Of a stretch of DNA of 64,000 nucleotides, positions 17,537 to 25,977 are shown one piece after another. A program made the position numbers and the translations under genes. The stretch comes from Hyphomicrobiales bacterium (GTDB lineage Bacteria; Pseudomonadota; Alphaproteobacteria; Rhizobiales; Rhizobiaceae). The stretch spans positions 265,142 through 329,141 of the forward strand of contig UEHQ01000017.1 in NCBI GenBank assembly GCA_900489925.1. The letters run 5' to 3'. Every line of letters starts with the position of its first letter. The stretch's first letter is position 1. The notes under the pieces were generated by a model. The model made no database searches. It saw nothing but the letters and a program-made list of their open reading frames with translations, and was not told the origin of the DNA.

Positions 17537-18181
17537 TCAGACCGTGACGATGCCGTTCTTGATCGCGAAGTGGAGGAGCTCGGCGCTGTTGCGTAGGCGG
17601 TGTGTGTCCATCATCTGGTATTTATGGAATTCCACGGTCCTCGGTGATATCGAGAGCGCCGCCGCAATCTCCTTGGCGGAGCGTCCCTCAGTCAGCAATT
17701 GCAGTATTTCGCGCTGGCGCTGGGTGAGAACCGCGTGGCCGGGCTCGGCATCATGTTTGGGGTCGCGCTCAATATCCGTCAGCACCTCTGCGGTCATTGA
17801 GGGAGCAATAAAGGTCTTCCCCTTGGCTGCGGCGTGGATGGCCATCACTAGCTCGGCCGGTGCCGCGTGCTTCACCACAAACGCGGAGGCGCCGGCTTCG
17901 ATCGCGCGCCGCGCGTAGGCCGCCGTCTGGTGCATCGTCAGGATGACGATCTTGACGGCCGGGTTGTCGCGCTTCAGGTGGTAGATAGCCTCGATGCCGT
18001 TGAGGTTGGGCATTGAAATATCGGTGACCACGACGTCGGGTTTAAGCCTCCTTGCGGTATCCACGAGCGTACGGCCGTCTTCCACCACGCCAATCAGCTC
18101 GAAATCGTCCGCAAGAATACGCTTCAGGCCCTCCGCGATCATTACGTGGTCATCTGCCAGCAGCAACCGTAGCCGTTCCAT
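17537..18181 (-). CDS. NarL/FixJ-family response regulator
   Basis: 214 aa from ATG 18181. The receiver domain (1-120) has D10-D11, the phospho-acceptor D54 (VVTDISMP), T82 and K104. The LuxR-type helix-turn-helix spans about 150-212 (LTQRQREILQLLTEGRSAKEIAAAL, SPRTVEFHKYQMM). Its start lies inside the end of the kinase gene (32-nt overlap), so the two are translationally coupled and form a cognate pair. The likely targets are the two 45-bp boxes flanking the receiver gene. Confidence 0.92.
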   Translation of the reverse strand: MERLRLLLADDHVMIAEGLKRILADDFELIGVVEDGRTLVDTARRLKPDVVVTDISMPNLNGIEAIYHLKRDNPAVKIVILTMHQTAAYARRAIEAGASAFVVKHAAPAELVMAIHAAAKGKTFIAPSMTAEVLTDIERDPKHDAEPGHAVLTQRQREILQLLTEGRSAKEIAAALSISPRTVEFHKYQMMDTHRLRNSAELLHFAIKNGIVTV

Positions 18182-20453
18182 CGTCCTTCTCCTGCAGTGG
18201 AACCGACGCGAACACGGTGGTCCCGGTTCCCGTGGCGCTTTCGATCTCGATTGTCCCGCCGACCAATCTGGCGCGCTGTCGCATGCTGGCAAGACCGAGG
18301 CTCGCCTTCCCCGTTACAGCCAGAGAATTGTAGCCTTTGCCATTGTCCTGGATAGTCAGGTTCAGCTTGTCACCCTTCCGGACCAGAGATACCCGCACTC
18401 GGCTAGCGTCTGCATGGCGGCCGACGTTGCGGAGTGCCTCCTGGGCGATGCGGAACAGGCACAAGGCGATATCCGGCGATATGTTCGTGGTGGAGCTCTC
18501 GGTATCCAGATTGATGATCGTCCGCTCCAAGGCGGCAAAACGATCACACTCGGCCCGCAATGCTTCTTCCAGTCCAAGATCTTCCAGGATCGATGGATGA
18601 AGTCGATAAGACAGCGAATGCACATCCTCGCTCAGCCGAACCAACTCCTCACGCATCTCGTACATCGCGGCACTATCGGCGGGGCTGTCGGCGCTTCGCT
18701 CGGCGCGCCCCGCATTGATGGCGAGGACCGCAAGCCTCTGCGTGACATCGTCGTGCAACTCGCGCGCAAGCCGCGCCCGCTCGTCTTCGTGAGCATGAAT
18801 GAGCCGGCCGCTCAGTTCTCTCGCCTCCTCCTCCGCTGCCTGCCGGCCGGTGATGTCGACAGCCACGCCGCGCATGCGGCTGGGCTTGCCCGCGGTATCG
18901 AATTCCACTCGTCCGCGTGAGGAGACCCAGCGAAGACCACGGCCCGGCACAGTCAGGCGAAATCGTGGCTCGAACTCCCCTCTCTGGGTAAGCGCCTCGC
19001 CAACGGCGCGCCAGAACGGCCTGCGATCATCGGGATGGACAACTTTGACCAAGTGCTCGAACGTCGTCCCCTCGACGCCGAGGCCGAACAGTTGTCGCCC
19101 ACTCTCCGACACCCAGATGTCGTTCTTTTGGATATCCCAGACCCATAGGCCAACGTCGGCGGCAATCGCGGCCGTGCTCAGACGCTCCTCGCTGACACTC
19201 AACTCTTGCTTGGTCCGTCTCAATCGCCTGCGATGTTCGAGCAGCGCAACGACAAAGATCGTTTCGATCAGCAGAAGAGCCAAAACACCGAGGATTTGCC
19301 ATCGATAGGTTTCGTAGAAGGTCGGCTCCCTGAACAGCGCGACGCTGTTTGCTGGCAGACGACTTTCGGGTATTCCCCACCGAGCGAGCTCCCGCTCATC
19401 GAAGGTCGGCGCGCTGGGGCCGCGGGGAGGTACGTGGATATCGGCTGGCGCATCGCCGGCGAGCATTCGCAAGGAGGCATTGGCGGCGTCGCTGGCAAGA
19501 TCGTCAATTGCCAACAGAGGCCCACCAACGATGCCCTTGCCGAGTTGACTGTCAAACAGGCCGAACAACGGAGCGCTGGCGGCCTCATGCAGTCGGGCGA
19601 TGACCCGATCCTCTTCGTAAGGTATCCCTGCTGCATCGACGACCATCAGGCCCGACAAGACAGCCGTGCTGGGAGGCAACGCCGCAACGCGGGAAACGAT
19701 CTGGTCGAACGACATCGAGCTGGAAAATTCGAAGGCAACCCGATCCTGAAAGGGCTTGAAAGCGGCCTCGGCTTCCTGTGCCCAGAACCGTTCAAGCGGA
19801 GAGCTGCCGATCACGACAAAGATCTTTTTCGTCTCGGGTCGCACCTGCAGTATGTTTTCGACCATTGCCGGCAGGTCGAGACTGACCGTGACCGCGGCGT
19901 CATTGGCGGTCAGAGAGCTGGCCTTCAACACGCGCTCGTCCAGAGCCGTGAAAAGCATAGGCGTCGAGGGAAACAATTCGCTGCGGTGAGCCTGGGCAAA
20001 TCGCGTGGCAGCGCCCCCGATAGCGACAACAAGCTTTGGCGGCCGCGCCCTGACCAGAGCGGTGAGGTAGTCCACGAACGGGTCGTTCTGCTGGTCGACA
20101 GAAAACCGCGCGGTTTCAAGCGATGCCTCGTAGATATCGATCGGCTTTGGAGAACGACTAATGAGATCAACGCGAAAGGCGCTCGAGAAGGCGTTGAACG
20201 GGGAAAAACGCGCGCCGAACGAATGCAGCAACAGCACCCGTTGCGGCTCTTCAGCTCCCCCAACACCTTTGGTGAGGCACAACAGCAGCACCAACCAGAA
20301 AAGGCGGCGAGACGTCCTCCAGATCTTCCCTTTATCTATTGTGATCCTTGCGCCGACACGATGTGTGCCCCCCTCACGGCGAAAAAGGCCTCCGACAGAT
20401 CGCCAGTCCATCGGCACCCACTTATAAACTAACATTAGCGCGTGCGAGCGCAA
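18150..20453 (-). CDS. Hybrid-sensing histidine kinase: solute-binding-type sensor, PAS, HisKA_3, HATPase
   Basis: 767 aa. An N-terminal membrane segment (about 50-67) leads to a periplasmic region (about 70-370) of the ABC-type solute-binding fold (RVLLLHSFGARFSPFN, KLVVAIGGAATRFA, KKIFVVIGSSPLERFW). A second membrane span follows (about 387-405), then a PAS domain with PAC tail (about 420-540), HisKA_3 with phospho-acceptor H567 (RELHDDVTQ), and a C-terminal ATPase with N676 and the DNGKGYN box. It is a NarX-class kinase that senses a periplasmic ligand directly. The exact start is unclear; the first 40 residues may be untranslated and ATG 20411 is an alternative. Overlaps the response regulator gene. 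Confidence 0.9.
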   Translation of the reverse strand: MRSHALMLVYKWVPMDWRSVGGLFRREGGTHRVGARITIDKGKIWRTSRRLFWLVLLLCLTKGVGGAEEPQRVLLLHSFGARFSPFNAFSSAFRVDLISRSPKPIDIYEASLETARFSVDQQNDPFVDYLTALVRARPPKLVVAIGGAATRFAQAHRSELFPSTPMLFTALDERVLKASSLTANDAAVTVSLDLPAMVENILQVRPETKKIFVVIGSSPLERFWAQEAEAAFKPFQDRVAFEFSSSMSFDQIVSRVAALPPSTAVLSGLMVVDAAGIPYEEDRVIARLHEAASAPLFGLFDSQLGKGIVGGPLLAIDDLASDAANASLRMLAGDAPADIHVPPRGPSAPTFDERELARWGIPESRLPANSVALFREPTFYETYRWQILGVLALLLIETIFVVALLEHRRRLRRTKQELSVSEERLSTAAIAADVGLWVWDIQKNDIWVSESGRQLFGLGVEGTTFEHLVKVVHPDDRRPFWRAVGEALTQRGEFEPRFRLTVPGRGLRWVSSRGRVEFDTAGKPSRMRGVAVDITGRQAAEEEARELSGRLIHAHEDERARLARELHDDVTQRLAVLAINAGRAERSADSPADSAAMYEMREELVRLSEDVHSLSYRLHPSILEDLGLEEALRAECDRFAALERTIINLDTESSTTNISPDIALCLFRIAQEALRNVGRHADASRVRVSLVRKGDKLNLTIQDNGKGYNSLAVTGKASLGLASMRQRARLVGGTIEIESATGTGTTVFASVPLQEKDDGTATVAAGR

Positions 20454-20767
20454 CCGGCTAAATGCACGTCAAAATGGAGACTAAGATCGCAAGCCGCACT
20501 ATCGTTGCGCCATGGTCCTTCACCTTGATCGTAGTAATTGTCTGATGCGCGTGGTGACCGATCGCTTGGCGTCGGACCAATGGATCGCGGGGTCAACCAC
20601 CACACCGTTGTGCCCCGCCCCCGTCGAGCGCAATTCGCCCTCATCGCTCAACTAGCCGAGGAAAAATTAGCATCCCATGCCAGTGCGAGCCCGTAGTATT
20701 CCGTAACATCTCCAGTACGAGGATCACACCGAAGTGCGTCCCTCCACTCATTTCCGGCACGAGGGAA
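20454..20767. other. Intergenic region without recognised gene
   Basis: About 314 bp between the kinase gene and a small convergent gene. Frames are short. A 23-codon hydrophobic frame (METKIASRTIV..., from about 20475) has no clear ribosome site and is not called. Confidence 0.45.
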
Positions 20768-20968
20768 TCAGTTGGAAAGCACCAGCCTCCCGGAGGTGGT
20801 AGCAGTGATATGCTCAGCAATTGCACGCCTGATGTCTGTCACCGTATCGAACACACGATTATCGAGGTCTATAACGTGGAACCGGACAGCGATGAACCGC
20901 AGACGGTTATCGACCGGAACAGCGATCCCGACTTCCTGACCATTAAAGATGACAGCTTGCTTGCGCAT
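20768..20968 (-). CDS. Small conserved-type hypothetical protein
   Basis: 66 aa from ATG 20968, where CGGAGG lies 7 nt upstream; a longer reading frame extends further but lacks protein character before this point. Sequence MRKQAVIFNGQEVGIAVP, RLRFIAVRFHVIDLD and TVTDIRRAIAEHI resembles small rhizobial proteins of unknown function that I recall only loosely. It has no signal peptide, so it is likely cytosolic. Neighbouring DUF982 gene is on the other strand. Confidence 0.6.
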   Translation of the reverse strand: MRKQAVIFNGQEVGIAVPVDNRLRFIAVRFHVIDLDNRVFDTVTDIRRAIAEHITATTSGRLVLSN

Positions 20969-21378
20969 GCCAAACCTCCGCCCCCGCACAACCGTGCGCA
21001 CTATTAGCAACAATGAATGAAAGATTTGCGACGCCCTCAGGGGCTCGCAAGCCGGTATCGCATCCGTCCGGCGCAACACATCCGCTCCGCCACCATGGAG
21101 GCGGGCAGTCGAAAAGATTGGCTCATCGTCCCTCCTCCAGGCATCACCAACCAGATGCAATCCGAACATATATGCAGGGTGAAGTACACCACCGCCTTGG
21201 GCAAAAACCTAGCCCAGATGAACGCCTCAAGCAACTGATTTTCCGATGATTTTAGAACATCTAATTATATGACAATTACCGCAATTGCGAACAGGATTTG
21301 ATGTACGTTCATCCGAAGCCTCCGCGGAACGAAACTTGCAAGGTTAGCAATCTGTGAACCGATCGAGGTGCAGTTGTA
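20969..21378. other. Intergenic region upstream of the DUF982 gene
   Basis: About 410 bp separating divergent small genes. It is less GC-rich than its surroundings around 21240-21300. Reading frames on both strands look non-coding. It should hold both promoters, but I could not assign hexamers. Confidence 0.45.
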
Positions 21379-21642
21379 GTGAATTGGGACAGAAATGAAG
21401 ACTTCCTGCCATTGTTGTTGGTGATGGGTGGACGAGATAAATACAGGCATATCGGATCACTGCGTGATGTCGCAGAAGCGCTAATCATCGCGTGGCCCTC
21501 GGATGACGGTGAGGAATACATGGGAGCCATCAAGGCTTGCCTGGAAGCGATTCACGGCAGGGTCCCGGCGAAGGAAGCGCGCATCGCCCTCATTCGAGCC
21601 GCCGAGGAAGCTGGCATCCCGGTGATCACCGTCGTCCACTAA
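21379..21642 (+). CDS. DUF982 domain protein
   Basis: 87 aa from a GTG start with GAGGTG 8 nt upstream. It fits the rhizobial DUF982 pattern: an R-x-I-GS-x-RDVAEALI segment, WPSDDGEEYMGAIKACLEAIHG, and an ending KEARIALIRAAEEAGIPV. The family is common as many paralogues in Rhizobiaceae genomes and has no assigned function. It is monocistronic, and a GTGAGC hairpin follows it. Confidence 0.82.
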   Translation: MNWDRNEDFLPLLLVMGGRDKYRHIGSLRDVAEALIIAWPSDDGEEYMGAIKACLEAIHGRVPAKEARIALIRAAEEAGIPVITVVH

Positions 21643-21712
21643 AGGCGAAAGGCACCAACCGGGCGGTTCACCTGTGTTAGTGCGGCGCTATGCCGGCATG
21701 ATGGATCGCGGA

Positions 21713-21730
21713 GGTGAGCGCTGGCTCACC
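21713..21730. terminator. Possible terminator hairpin after the DUF982 gene
   Basis: Perfect 7-bp stem GGTGAGC/GCTCACC with a 4-nt loop, 70 bp after the DUF982 stop. No T run follows, so termination strength is uncertain. Confidence 0.35.
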
Positions 21731-21876
21731 GCGTCAGAGTGGTGTTTCGGCCCGTGAACAGCGGCAATGTCGTGCCATTTATCCCGTCGCGCCGATGCAG
21801 GAAATCGATACTGAGACACTGAAGCGCCTGGCGAAGGCGACTACGGCCGCACCGTCTTCGTCATGACAAGACATAT

Positions 21877-22779
21877 TCAGTGCCCCAACGCATCCTTTGG
21901 AAAACCTGCGGCGATGCTGTCGATGAATTTGCGGACGCCGGGCGGCAGGCCGTGGCGGGTGGTGAACACGAGATGCACCAGCCCCTGCATGCCGCTCCAC
22001 CCCGGAAGAACCCGTACGAGCCTGCCTTCATCAAGCGCCTCGCGACACGTGTGGTCTGGAAGCAATGCGATGCCGAGGCCCGCCACGGCGGCGGCGCGAA
22101 GAGCCGCAAAGTCGGCGCAACCCATCCGTGGCGTATGGCTCAGAATATGTTGTCGGCCATCATTCGTTTCGAGATACCAGTCCACGTCACCCTGATCGTC
22201 GCTCGTCGAAAGAGTCGGATGGTTGCCAAGATCCTCAATGCCGGTGACCCGGCTGGCAATCTGCGGGCTGGCGACGAGGATCCGCACCGAATTTCCCAGG
22301 GAGCGCATAGTCAGAGAAGCGTCGCCATCAAGAGAGGTTCGAACCCGGAGTGCGACGTCGATCCGCTCCTCGATCAGATCGACGGGGCGATCGATCGCGA
22401 CGAGTTGCAGGCGCACTTTCGGATAGCGCTCGAGAAACTGCGTCACCAGTCTGGAGACCAACTCGACCAGGCCCGTCGGGCAGCTCATCCGGATCAACCC
22501 ATGTGGCTCCGAGCGCGCTTCTGCCACCAGCGCTTCGGCCTGCTCCGCCTCCGCGACCATCGCCTTGCAACGTTCGTAGAAGGTCTGCCCGACATCGGTC
22601 ACTCGAAAGCGTCTGCTCGAACGTTCGATCAGTCGGACGCCAAGCCGAGCCTCGAGACCGGCGATACGACGGCTGAGCTTCGACTTCGGTTCGCGTAGCG
22701 CCCGCCCCGCGGCCGCGAACCCGCCATGTGACACCACCTCCGCAAAGTACACCAGGTCGTTCAGGTCAGATCGCATCAT
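21877..22779 (-). CDS. LysR-family transcriptional regulator
   Basis: 300 aa. N-terminal helix-turn-helix (1-65: LVYFAEVVSHGGFAAAGRAL, SKLSRRIAGLEARLGVRLIERS) and a two-lobe effector domain (about 90-290, with PHGLIRMSCPTGLVELV). Divergent from the SDR oxidoreductase gene, with inverted CGTTCT half-sites in the shared gap, so it probably regulates that gene. This arrangement is common in proteobacteria for quinone or aldehyde-responsive regulators. The effector is unknown. Confidence 0.9.
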   Translation of the reverse strand: MMRSDLNDLVYFAEVVSHGGFAAAGRALREPKSKLSRRIAGLEARLGVRLIERSSRRFRVTDVGQTFYERCKAMVAEAEQAEALVAEARSEPHGLIRMSCPTGLVELVSRLVTQFLERYPKVRLQLVAIDRPVDLIEERIDVALRVRTSLDGDASLTMRSLGNSVRILVASPQIASRVTGIEDLGNHPTLSTSDDQGDVDWYLETNDGRQHILSHTPRMGCADFAALRAAAVAGLGIALLPDHTCREALDEGRLVRVLPGWSGMQGLVHLVFTTRHGLPPGVRKFIDSIAAGFPKDALGH

Positions 22780-22836
22780 CGTTCTCCATATAGAACGCTA
22801 AGTAACATTATTGCCGACTATTTGCATCAGCGTTCT
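22780..22836. promoter_or_regulatory. Candidate LysR operator with three half-sites
   Basis: CGTTCT (22780-22785), AGAACG (22792-22797) and CGTTCT (22831-22836) sit in the 109-bp divergent LysR/SDR gap. The outer pair extends to a perfect 8-bp inverted repeat, AGAACGCT (22792-22799) with AGCGTTCT (22829-22836). A strong recognition site plus an activation site is usual for LysR regulators. Confidence 0.5.
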
Positions 22837-22888
22837 GCTGGCATGTTCCTTCTCAACGGCAAGGGGCCGCAACACAAGGAGCTAAGCA

Positions 22889-23641
22889 ATGACCAAGAAG
22901 TTCGAAAACAAGGTAGTGGTTGTCACCGGAGGCACGAGCGGCATCGGGCTTGCCACGGCAAAGGCCTTCTCCGAGGAAGGCGCTTCGGTATTCATCACCG
23001 GTCGCCGCAAGGAAGCGCTTGATGCTGCAGTGAGGGAAATCGGCGGTCGCGTCACGGGCGTCCAGGGCGACATGAGCAACCTCGTCGACATCGACCGTCT
23101 CTACGACGCCGTCCAGCAGAAGCACTCCCATATCGACACGGTTTTCGCCAATGCCGGTGGGGGTGAGTTCGCACCGCTTGGGGCAATCACGGAAGAGCAC
23201 TACCAGAAGACCTTTGATACCAACGTCAAGGGCGTACTGTTCACCGTCCAGAAGGCGCTTCCGCTGCTTCGCGATGGCGGCTCCGTCGTCCTGACCTCGT
23301 CGACCACCAGCGTCTCTGGCACGCCGGCATTCAGCGTCTACTCCGCGACCAAGGCGGCCGTCCGCAACTTCGCCCGCAACTGGATCCTGGATCTCAAGGA
23401 TCGCCATATCCGCGTCAATGTTGTCAGCCCCGGCGTGACCGATACGGCTGGCCTCAACGAACTCTTTGGTGATGGCGACAGCGCCGAGAACACCAAGAAC
23501 TACCTCGCCGGCCTTATCCCGGCCGGCCGCATCGGCAAGCCGGAAGAGATCGCCAAGGCGGTGCTGTTCCTTGCCTCCGACGAGGCCTCGTTCGTCAACG
23601 GCGTCGAGCTGTTTGTCGACGGCGGTCAGGTTCAGATCTGA
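22889..23641 (+). CDS. Short-chain dehydrogenase/reductase
   Basis: 250 aa, a classical SDR. The cofactor motif TGGTSGIG lies at 13-20, NAG at 88-90, the Ser in LTSSTTS near 137 and the catalytic Y151-x3-K155 in YSATKAAV. R39-R40 after the second strand (ITGRR) suggest NADP preference. AAGGAG precedes the ATG by 8 nt. Divergent from a LysR regulator; the substrate is not evident. Two very small reading frames follow it on the same strand. Confidence 0.9.
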   Translation: MTKKFENKVVVVTGGTSGIGLATAKAFSEEGASVFITGRRKEALDAAVREIGGRVTGVQGDMSNLVDIDRLYDAVQQKHSHIDTVFANAGGGEFAPLGAITEEHYQKTFDTNVKGVLFTVQKALPLLRDGGSVVLTSSTTSVSGTPAFSVYSATKAAVRNFARNWILDLKDRHIRVNVVSPGVTDTAGLNELFGDGDSAENTKNYLAGLIPAGRIGKPEEIAKAVLFLASDEASFVNGVELFVDGGQVQI

Positions 23642-23667
23642 TCAACTGGACGTCGAGGAGAACGACG

Positions 23668-23784
23668 ATGACAGATATCGCGCGCTTCTCGATCGACACC
23701 TGGAAAAATCTTCGGGAGGGCGACAGCGCCCCCCCGACACGAGGAAGCGCTCATGCGGCCGTACGCTTGAGGCAGGAATGAGCG
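23668..23784 (+). CDS. Possible small or truncated ORF
   Basis: 38 aa (MTDIARFSIDTWKNLREGD...), too short for a confident call. GAGGAG lies 7 nt before the ATG, and the stop TGA overlaps the next ATG. It could be a truncated N-terminus of a gene that once followed the SDR. No family is recognised. Confidence 0.25.
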
Positions 23785-23936
23785 CCAGTCAGACCCAATC
23801 CCTCGGCATCAAGCAAAGGGTAGGCTTCGGCGGCAACGCATGTGACGATCCGGTGACGCAATTGGAAGAACGGTGGAAACGGTTGTTACCGGCCTGACAT
23901 TCGGAGGCACTAAAGAGGCGGCAGCTTAGAGCCCGA

Positions 23937-23952
23937 CGCCGGTTTTCCGGCG
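23937..23952. terminator. Strong GC hairpin upstream of the phosphodiesterase operon
   Basis: Perfect 6-bp stem CGCCGG/CCGGCG closed by TTTT, 28 bp before the GTG of the phosphodiesterase gene. It could end upstream transcripts or form part of the operon leader. Confidence 0.4.
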
Positions 23953-23980
23953 CGGGCGCATCGAACTGGAGAGCGCCGCC

Positions 23981-24817
23981 GTGAAGATTGTTCAGATCAC
24001 CGATACCCATTTCAGCCCGTCAAAGCCGCATTTCAACGGCAACTGGCAGCCTCTGAAGGAATGGCTCGAGAAGAGCGGTGCGGACCTGATCGTTCATACC
24101 GGCGATCTCTCCGTCGATGGAGCCGACAAGGAAGAAGATCTGCGCTTCTGCATGGATCTGATGCGCCAGGTTTCCATTCCCATGCTGCTCGTGCCGGGCA
24201 ATCATGACGTCGGTCATCTTCCGGGCTCCCTGCAGCCGGTCGACCAAGTCCGGCTCGGACGCTGGCGCAGCGTAGTCGGCGCGGACTATTGGGCCGAGGA
24301 TGTCGCCGACTGGCGGTTGATCGGCATCGACAGCCTGCTCCTCGGCTTCGAGGACGCCGAAGAAGAAGCGCAGTTCGAATGGCTGGAAAAGACGCTCGCC
24401 GAGCGCTCCGGCCGGCGCGTCGCGATGTTCGCCCACAAGCCGCTTTTCGTCGACGCGCCCGATGAGGGCGACACGGGCTACTGGAGCGTTCGTCCCGCAC
24501 AACGTCGCAGGCTCTTCGATCTGATCGCCGCCAACGATGTCGCGCTGTTCGCCAGTGGCCACCTGCACTGGGCATGGGCCGGGCGCCATCTCGACACCTC
24601 CCTCATATGGGGCCCCTCCGCCGCCTTCATTCTCGGCGGCATGGAACGCGACATGCCGGGCGAAAAGCTCATCGGTGCTGTAGTTCACGATCTCGATCAG
24701 AGCGTAACCAGCCAGATCGTCGCCGTTCCCGGCATGGTGGCGCATGTGCTCGACGACATCGTTGCCGAGGTCTACCCGCACGAGGCTCACAAGGTCCAGA
24801 CGGAGCCGGCGCAATGA
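23981..24817 (+). CDS. Metallophosphoesterase (cyclic nucleotide or glycerophosphodiester phosphodiesterase type)
   Basis: 278 aa from a GTG start. The calcineurin-like metal motifs are intact: D8-x-H10 (TDTH), G41-D42 (HTGDLS), G73-N-H-D76 (PGNHD), a His in FAHKPLF and the closing GHLHW. It lacks a signal peptide and acts in the cytosol. Its stop overlaps the ATG of the ABC ATPase, so it is the first gene of that transporter operon. This suggests that the imported compound is a phosphodiester, possibly a glycerophosphodiester, hydrolysed on entry. The link is inferred from context. Confidence 0.87.
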   Translation: MKIVQITDTHFSPSKPHFNGNWQPLKEWLEKSGADLIVHTGDLSVDGADKEEDLRFCMDLMRQVSIPMLLVPGNHDVGHLPGSLQPVDQVRLGRWRSVVGADYWAEDVADWRLIGIDSLLLGFEDAEEEAQFEWLEKTLAERSGRRVAMFAHKPLFVDAPDEGDTGYWSVRPAQRRRLFDLIAANDVALFASGHLHWAWAGRHLDTSLIWGPSAAFILGGMERDMPGEKLIGAVVHDLDQSVTSQIVAVPGMVAHVLDDIVAEVYPHEAHKVQTEPAQ

Positions 24818-25977
24818 GCGCTCTCTCCCTCAAGGGTATTGCGAAATCCTACGGCGACAACGCCATCCTCAAGGGCGTCAGCCTGGATGTGCAGCCGGGC
24901 GAATTCATCGCGCTCGTCGGCCCCTCGGGCTGCGGAAAGAGCACACTCCTTCGCATTCTCGCCGGCCTCGACCATGCTGATAGCGGCGAGATCAGCATCG
25001 ACGGCCGCGAAATGTCGGGCGTCGCCGCGGCAGACCGCAACATCGCCATGGTCTTCCAGTCCTACGCGCTCTACCCCCACCTGACGGCGGGTCAGAACAT
25101 CGCCGTGCCGCTCGCGATGCGCCGGCTTAGCCGGACACAGCGGTTTCCGTTTGTCGGACCGCTCATGCCCGGCCACCGCGCGATCCGTTCCGGCATCGCC
25201 CGCGATGTCAAGGAAACGGCAAAGGCGCTGAAGATCGATCATCTGCTCGATCGCAAACCGGCGCAGATGTCAGGCGGCCAGCGCCAGCGTGTCGCATTGG
25301 CCCGCGCAATGGTACGCCATCCGAGTGTCTTTCTGATGGACGAACCGCTCTCCAACCTCGATGCCAATCTGCGTGTCCACGCCCGCGGCGAGATCGTGGA
25401 GCTTCACCGCCGCGCCGGCGTGCCGACCGTTTATGTCACGCACGACCAAGCCGAGGCGCTTTCGATGGCCGACCGCGTCGCGGTTATGATCGGCGGAGAA
25501 TTGCTGCAACTTGCAGCACCGCAGACGATCTACGACGATCCGGCCCATGTCGAGGTGGCCCGCTTCGTCGGCCAGCCGCGCATCAACCTGCTTCCGGCTC
25601 GCATCGAGAACGGCACGGTCGCTTTCGGCGATATCAGGCTGGCGCTAGATGACGGAGGCTTCCCCGGCTCCGAGGTGACGCTCGGCATTCGTCCGGAATT
25701 CGTGCACCTAGCGGGTGATCGGCAGGGAGCGCTGTCATCGCGGATCGAGCGCATGGAGTTTCTCGGTTCCGAAGTCCTCCTCTTTTGCCGCCTGGATGCA
25801 ATCGGGGAAGCAATCGTCGCCAAGCTCGCACCGGCCGAAGCCGCAGGCCTTTCCACCGGCATGCAGATCGGCCTTTCGCTCGCCTCGGACAAGGCACTGG
25901 TCTTCGCCGAAGATGGCCGCCGGCTACGCACACTGCCGTTGACGGTCGATGCCTCCAGGGAGAAAGCCCATGGCTAG
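24814..25977 (+). CDS. ABC transporter ATP-binding protein (UgpC/MalK type)
   Basis: 387 aa. Walker A GPSGCGKST (36-44), Q-loop MVFQSYALYPH, signature MSGGQRQRV, Walker B VFLMDEPLSNLDA and the His switch YVTHDQ are present, followed by a C-terminal TOBE/OB region. There is an extra stretch of about 25 residues between the Q-loop and the signature (RTQRFPFVGPLMPGHRAIRSG) that standard MalK lacks. ATGA overlap with the preceding phosphodiesterase and 8-nt overlap with the following permease indicate one operon. It energises carbohydrate- or glycerophosphate-type import. Confidence 0.92.
   Translation: MSALSLKGIAKSYGDNAILKGVSLDVQPGEFIALVGPSGCGKSTLLRILAGLDHADSGEISIDGREMSGVAAADRNIAMVFQSYALYPHLTAGQNIAVPLAMRRLSRTQRFPFVGPLMPGHRAIRSGIARDVKETAKALKIDHLLDRKPAQMSGGQRQRVALARAMVRHPSVFLMDEPLSNLDANLRVHARGEIVELHRRAGVPTVYVTHDQAEALSMADRVAVMIGGELLQLAAPQTIYDDPAHVEVARFVGQPRINLLPARIENGTVAFGDIRLALDDGGFPGSEVTLGIRPEFVHLAGDRQGALSSRIERMEFLGSEVLLFCRLDAIGEAIVAKLAPAEAAGLSTGMQIGLSLASDKALVFAEDGRRLRTLPLTVDASREKAHG

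Larger units (their letters stand above)
23642..23980. other. Region after the SDR gene with two tiny reading frames and a hairpin
   Basis: No full gene is seen. The 38-codon frame 23668-23784 has a good GAGGAG site, and its stop overlaps the ATG of a second frame (23778-23897, ending EERWKRLLPA). These may be small genes or what remains of a decayed downstream gene. A CGCCGG-TTTT-CCGGCG hairpin occupies 23937-23952. Confidence 0.35.

Noticed and set aside
20454..21378. Several frames of 60-130 codons on both strands around the small genes
   Set aside because: Only the 66-aa and DUF982 frames show ribosome sites and protein character. The rest are low-complexity, Arg/Pro/His-rich shadows.
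24574..24813. Extended N-terminus of the UgpC-type ATPase reading frame
   Set aside because: It lies wholly inside the phosphodiesterase gene. The ATG at 24814 with ATGA overlap starts exactly at the conserved ABC N-terminus.
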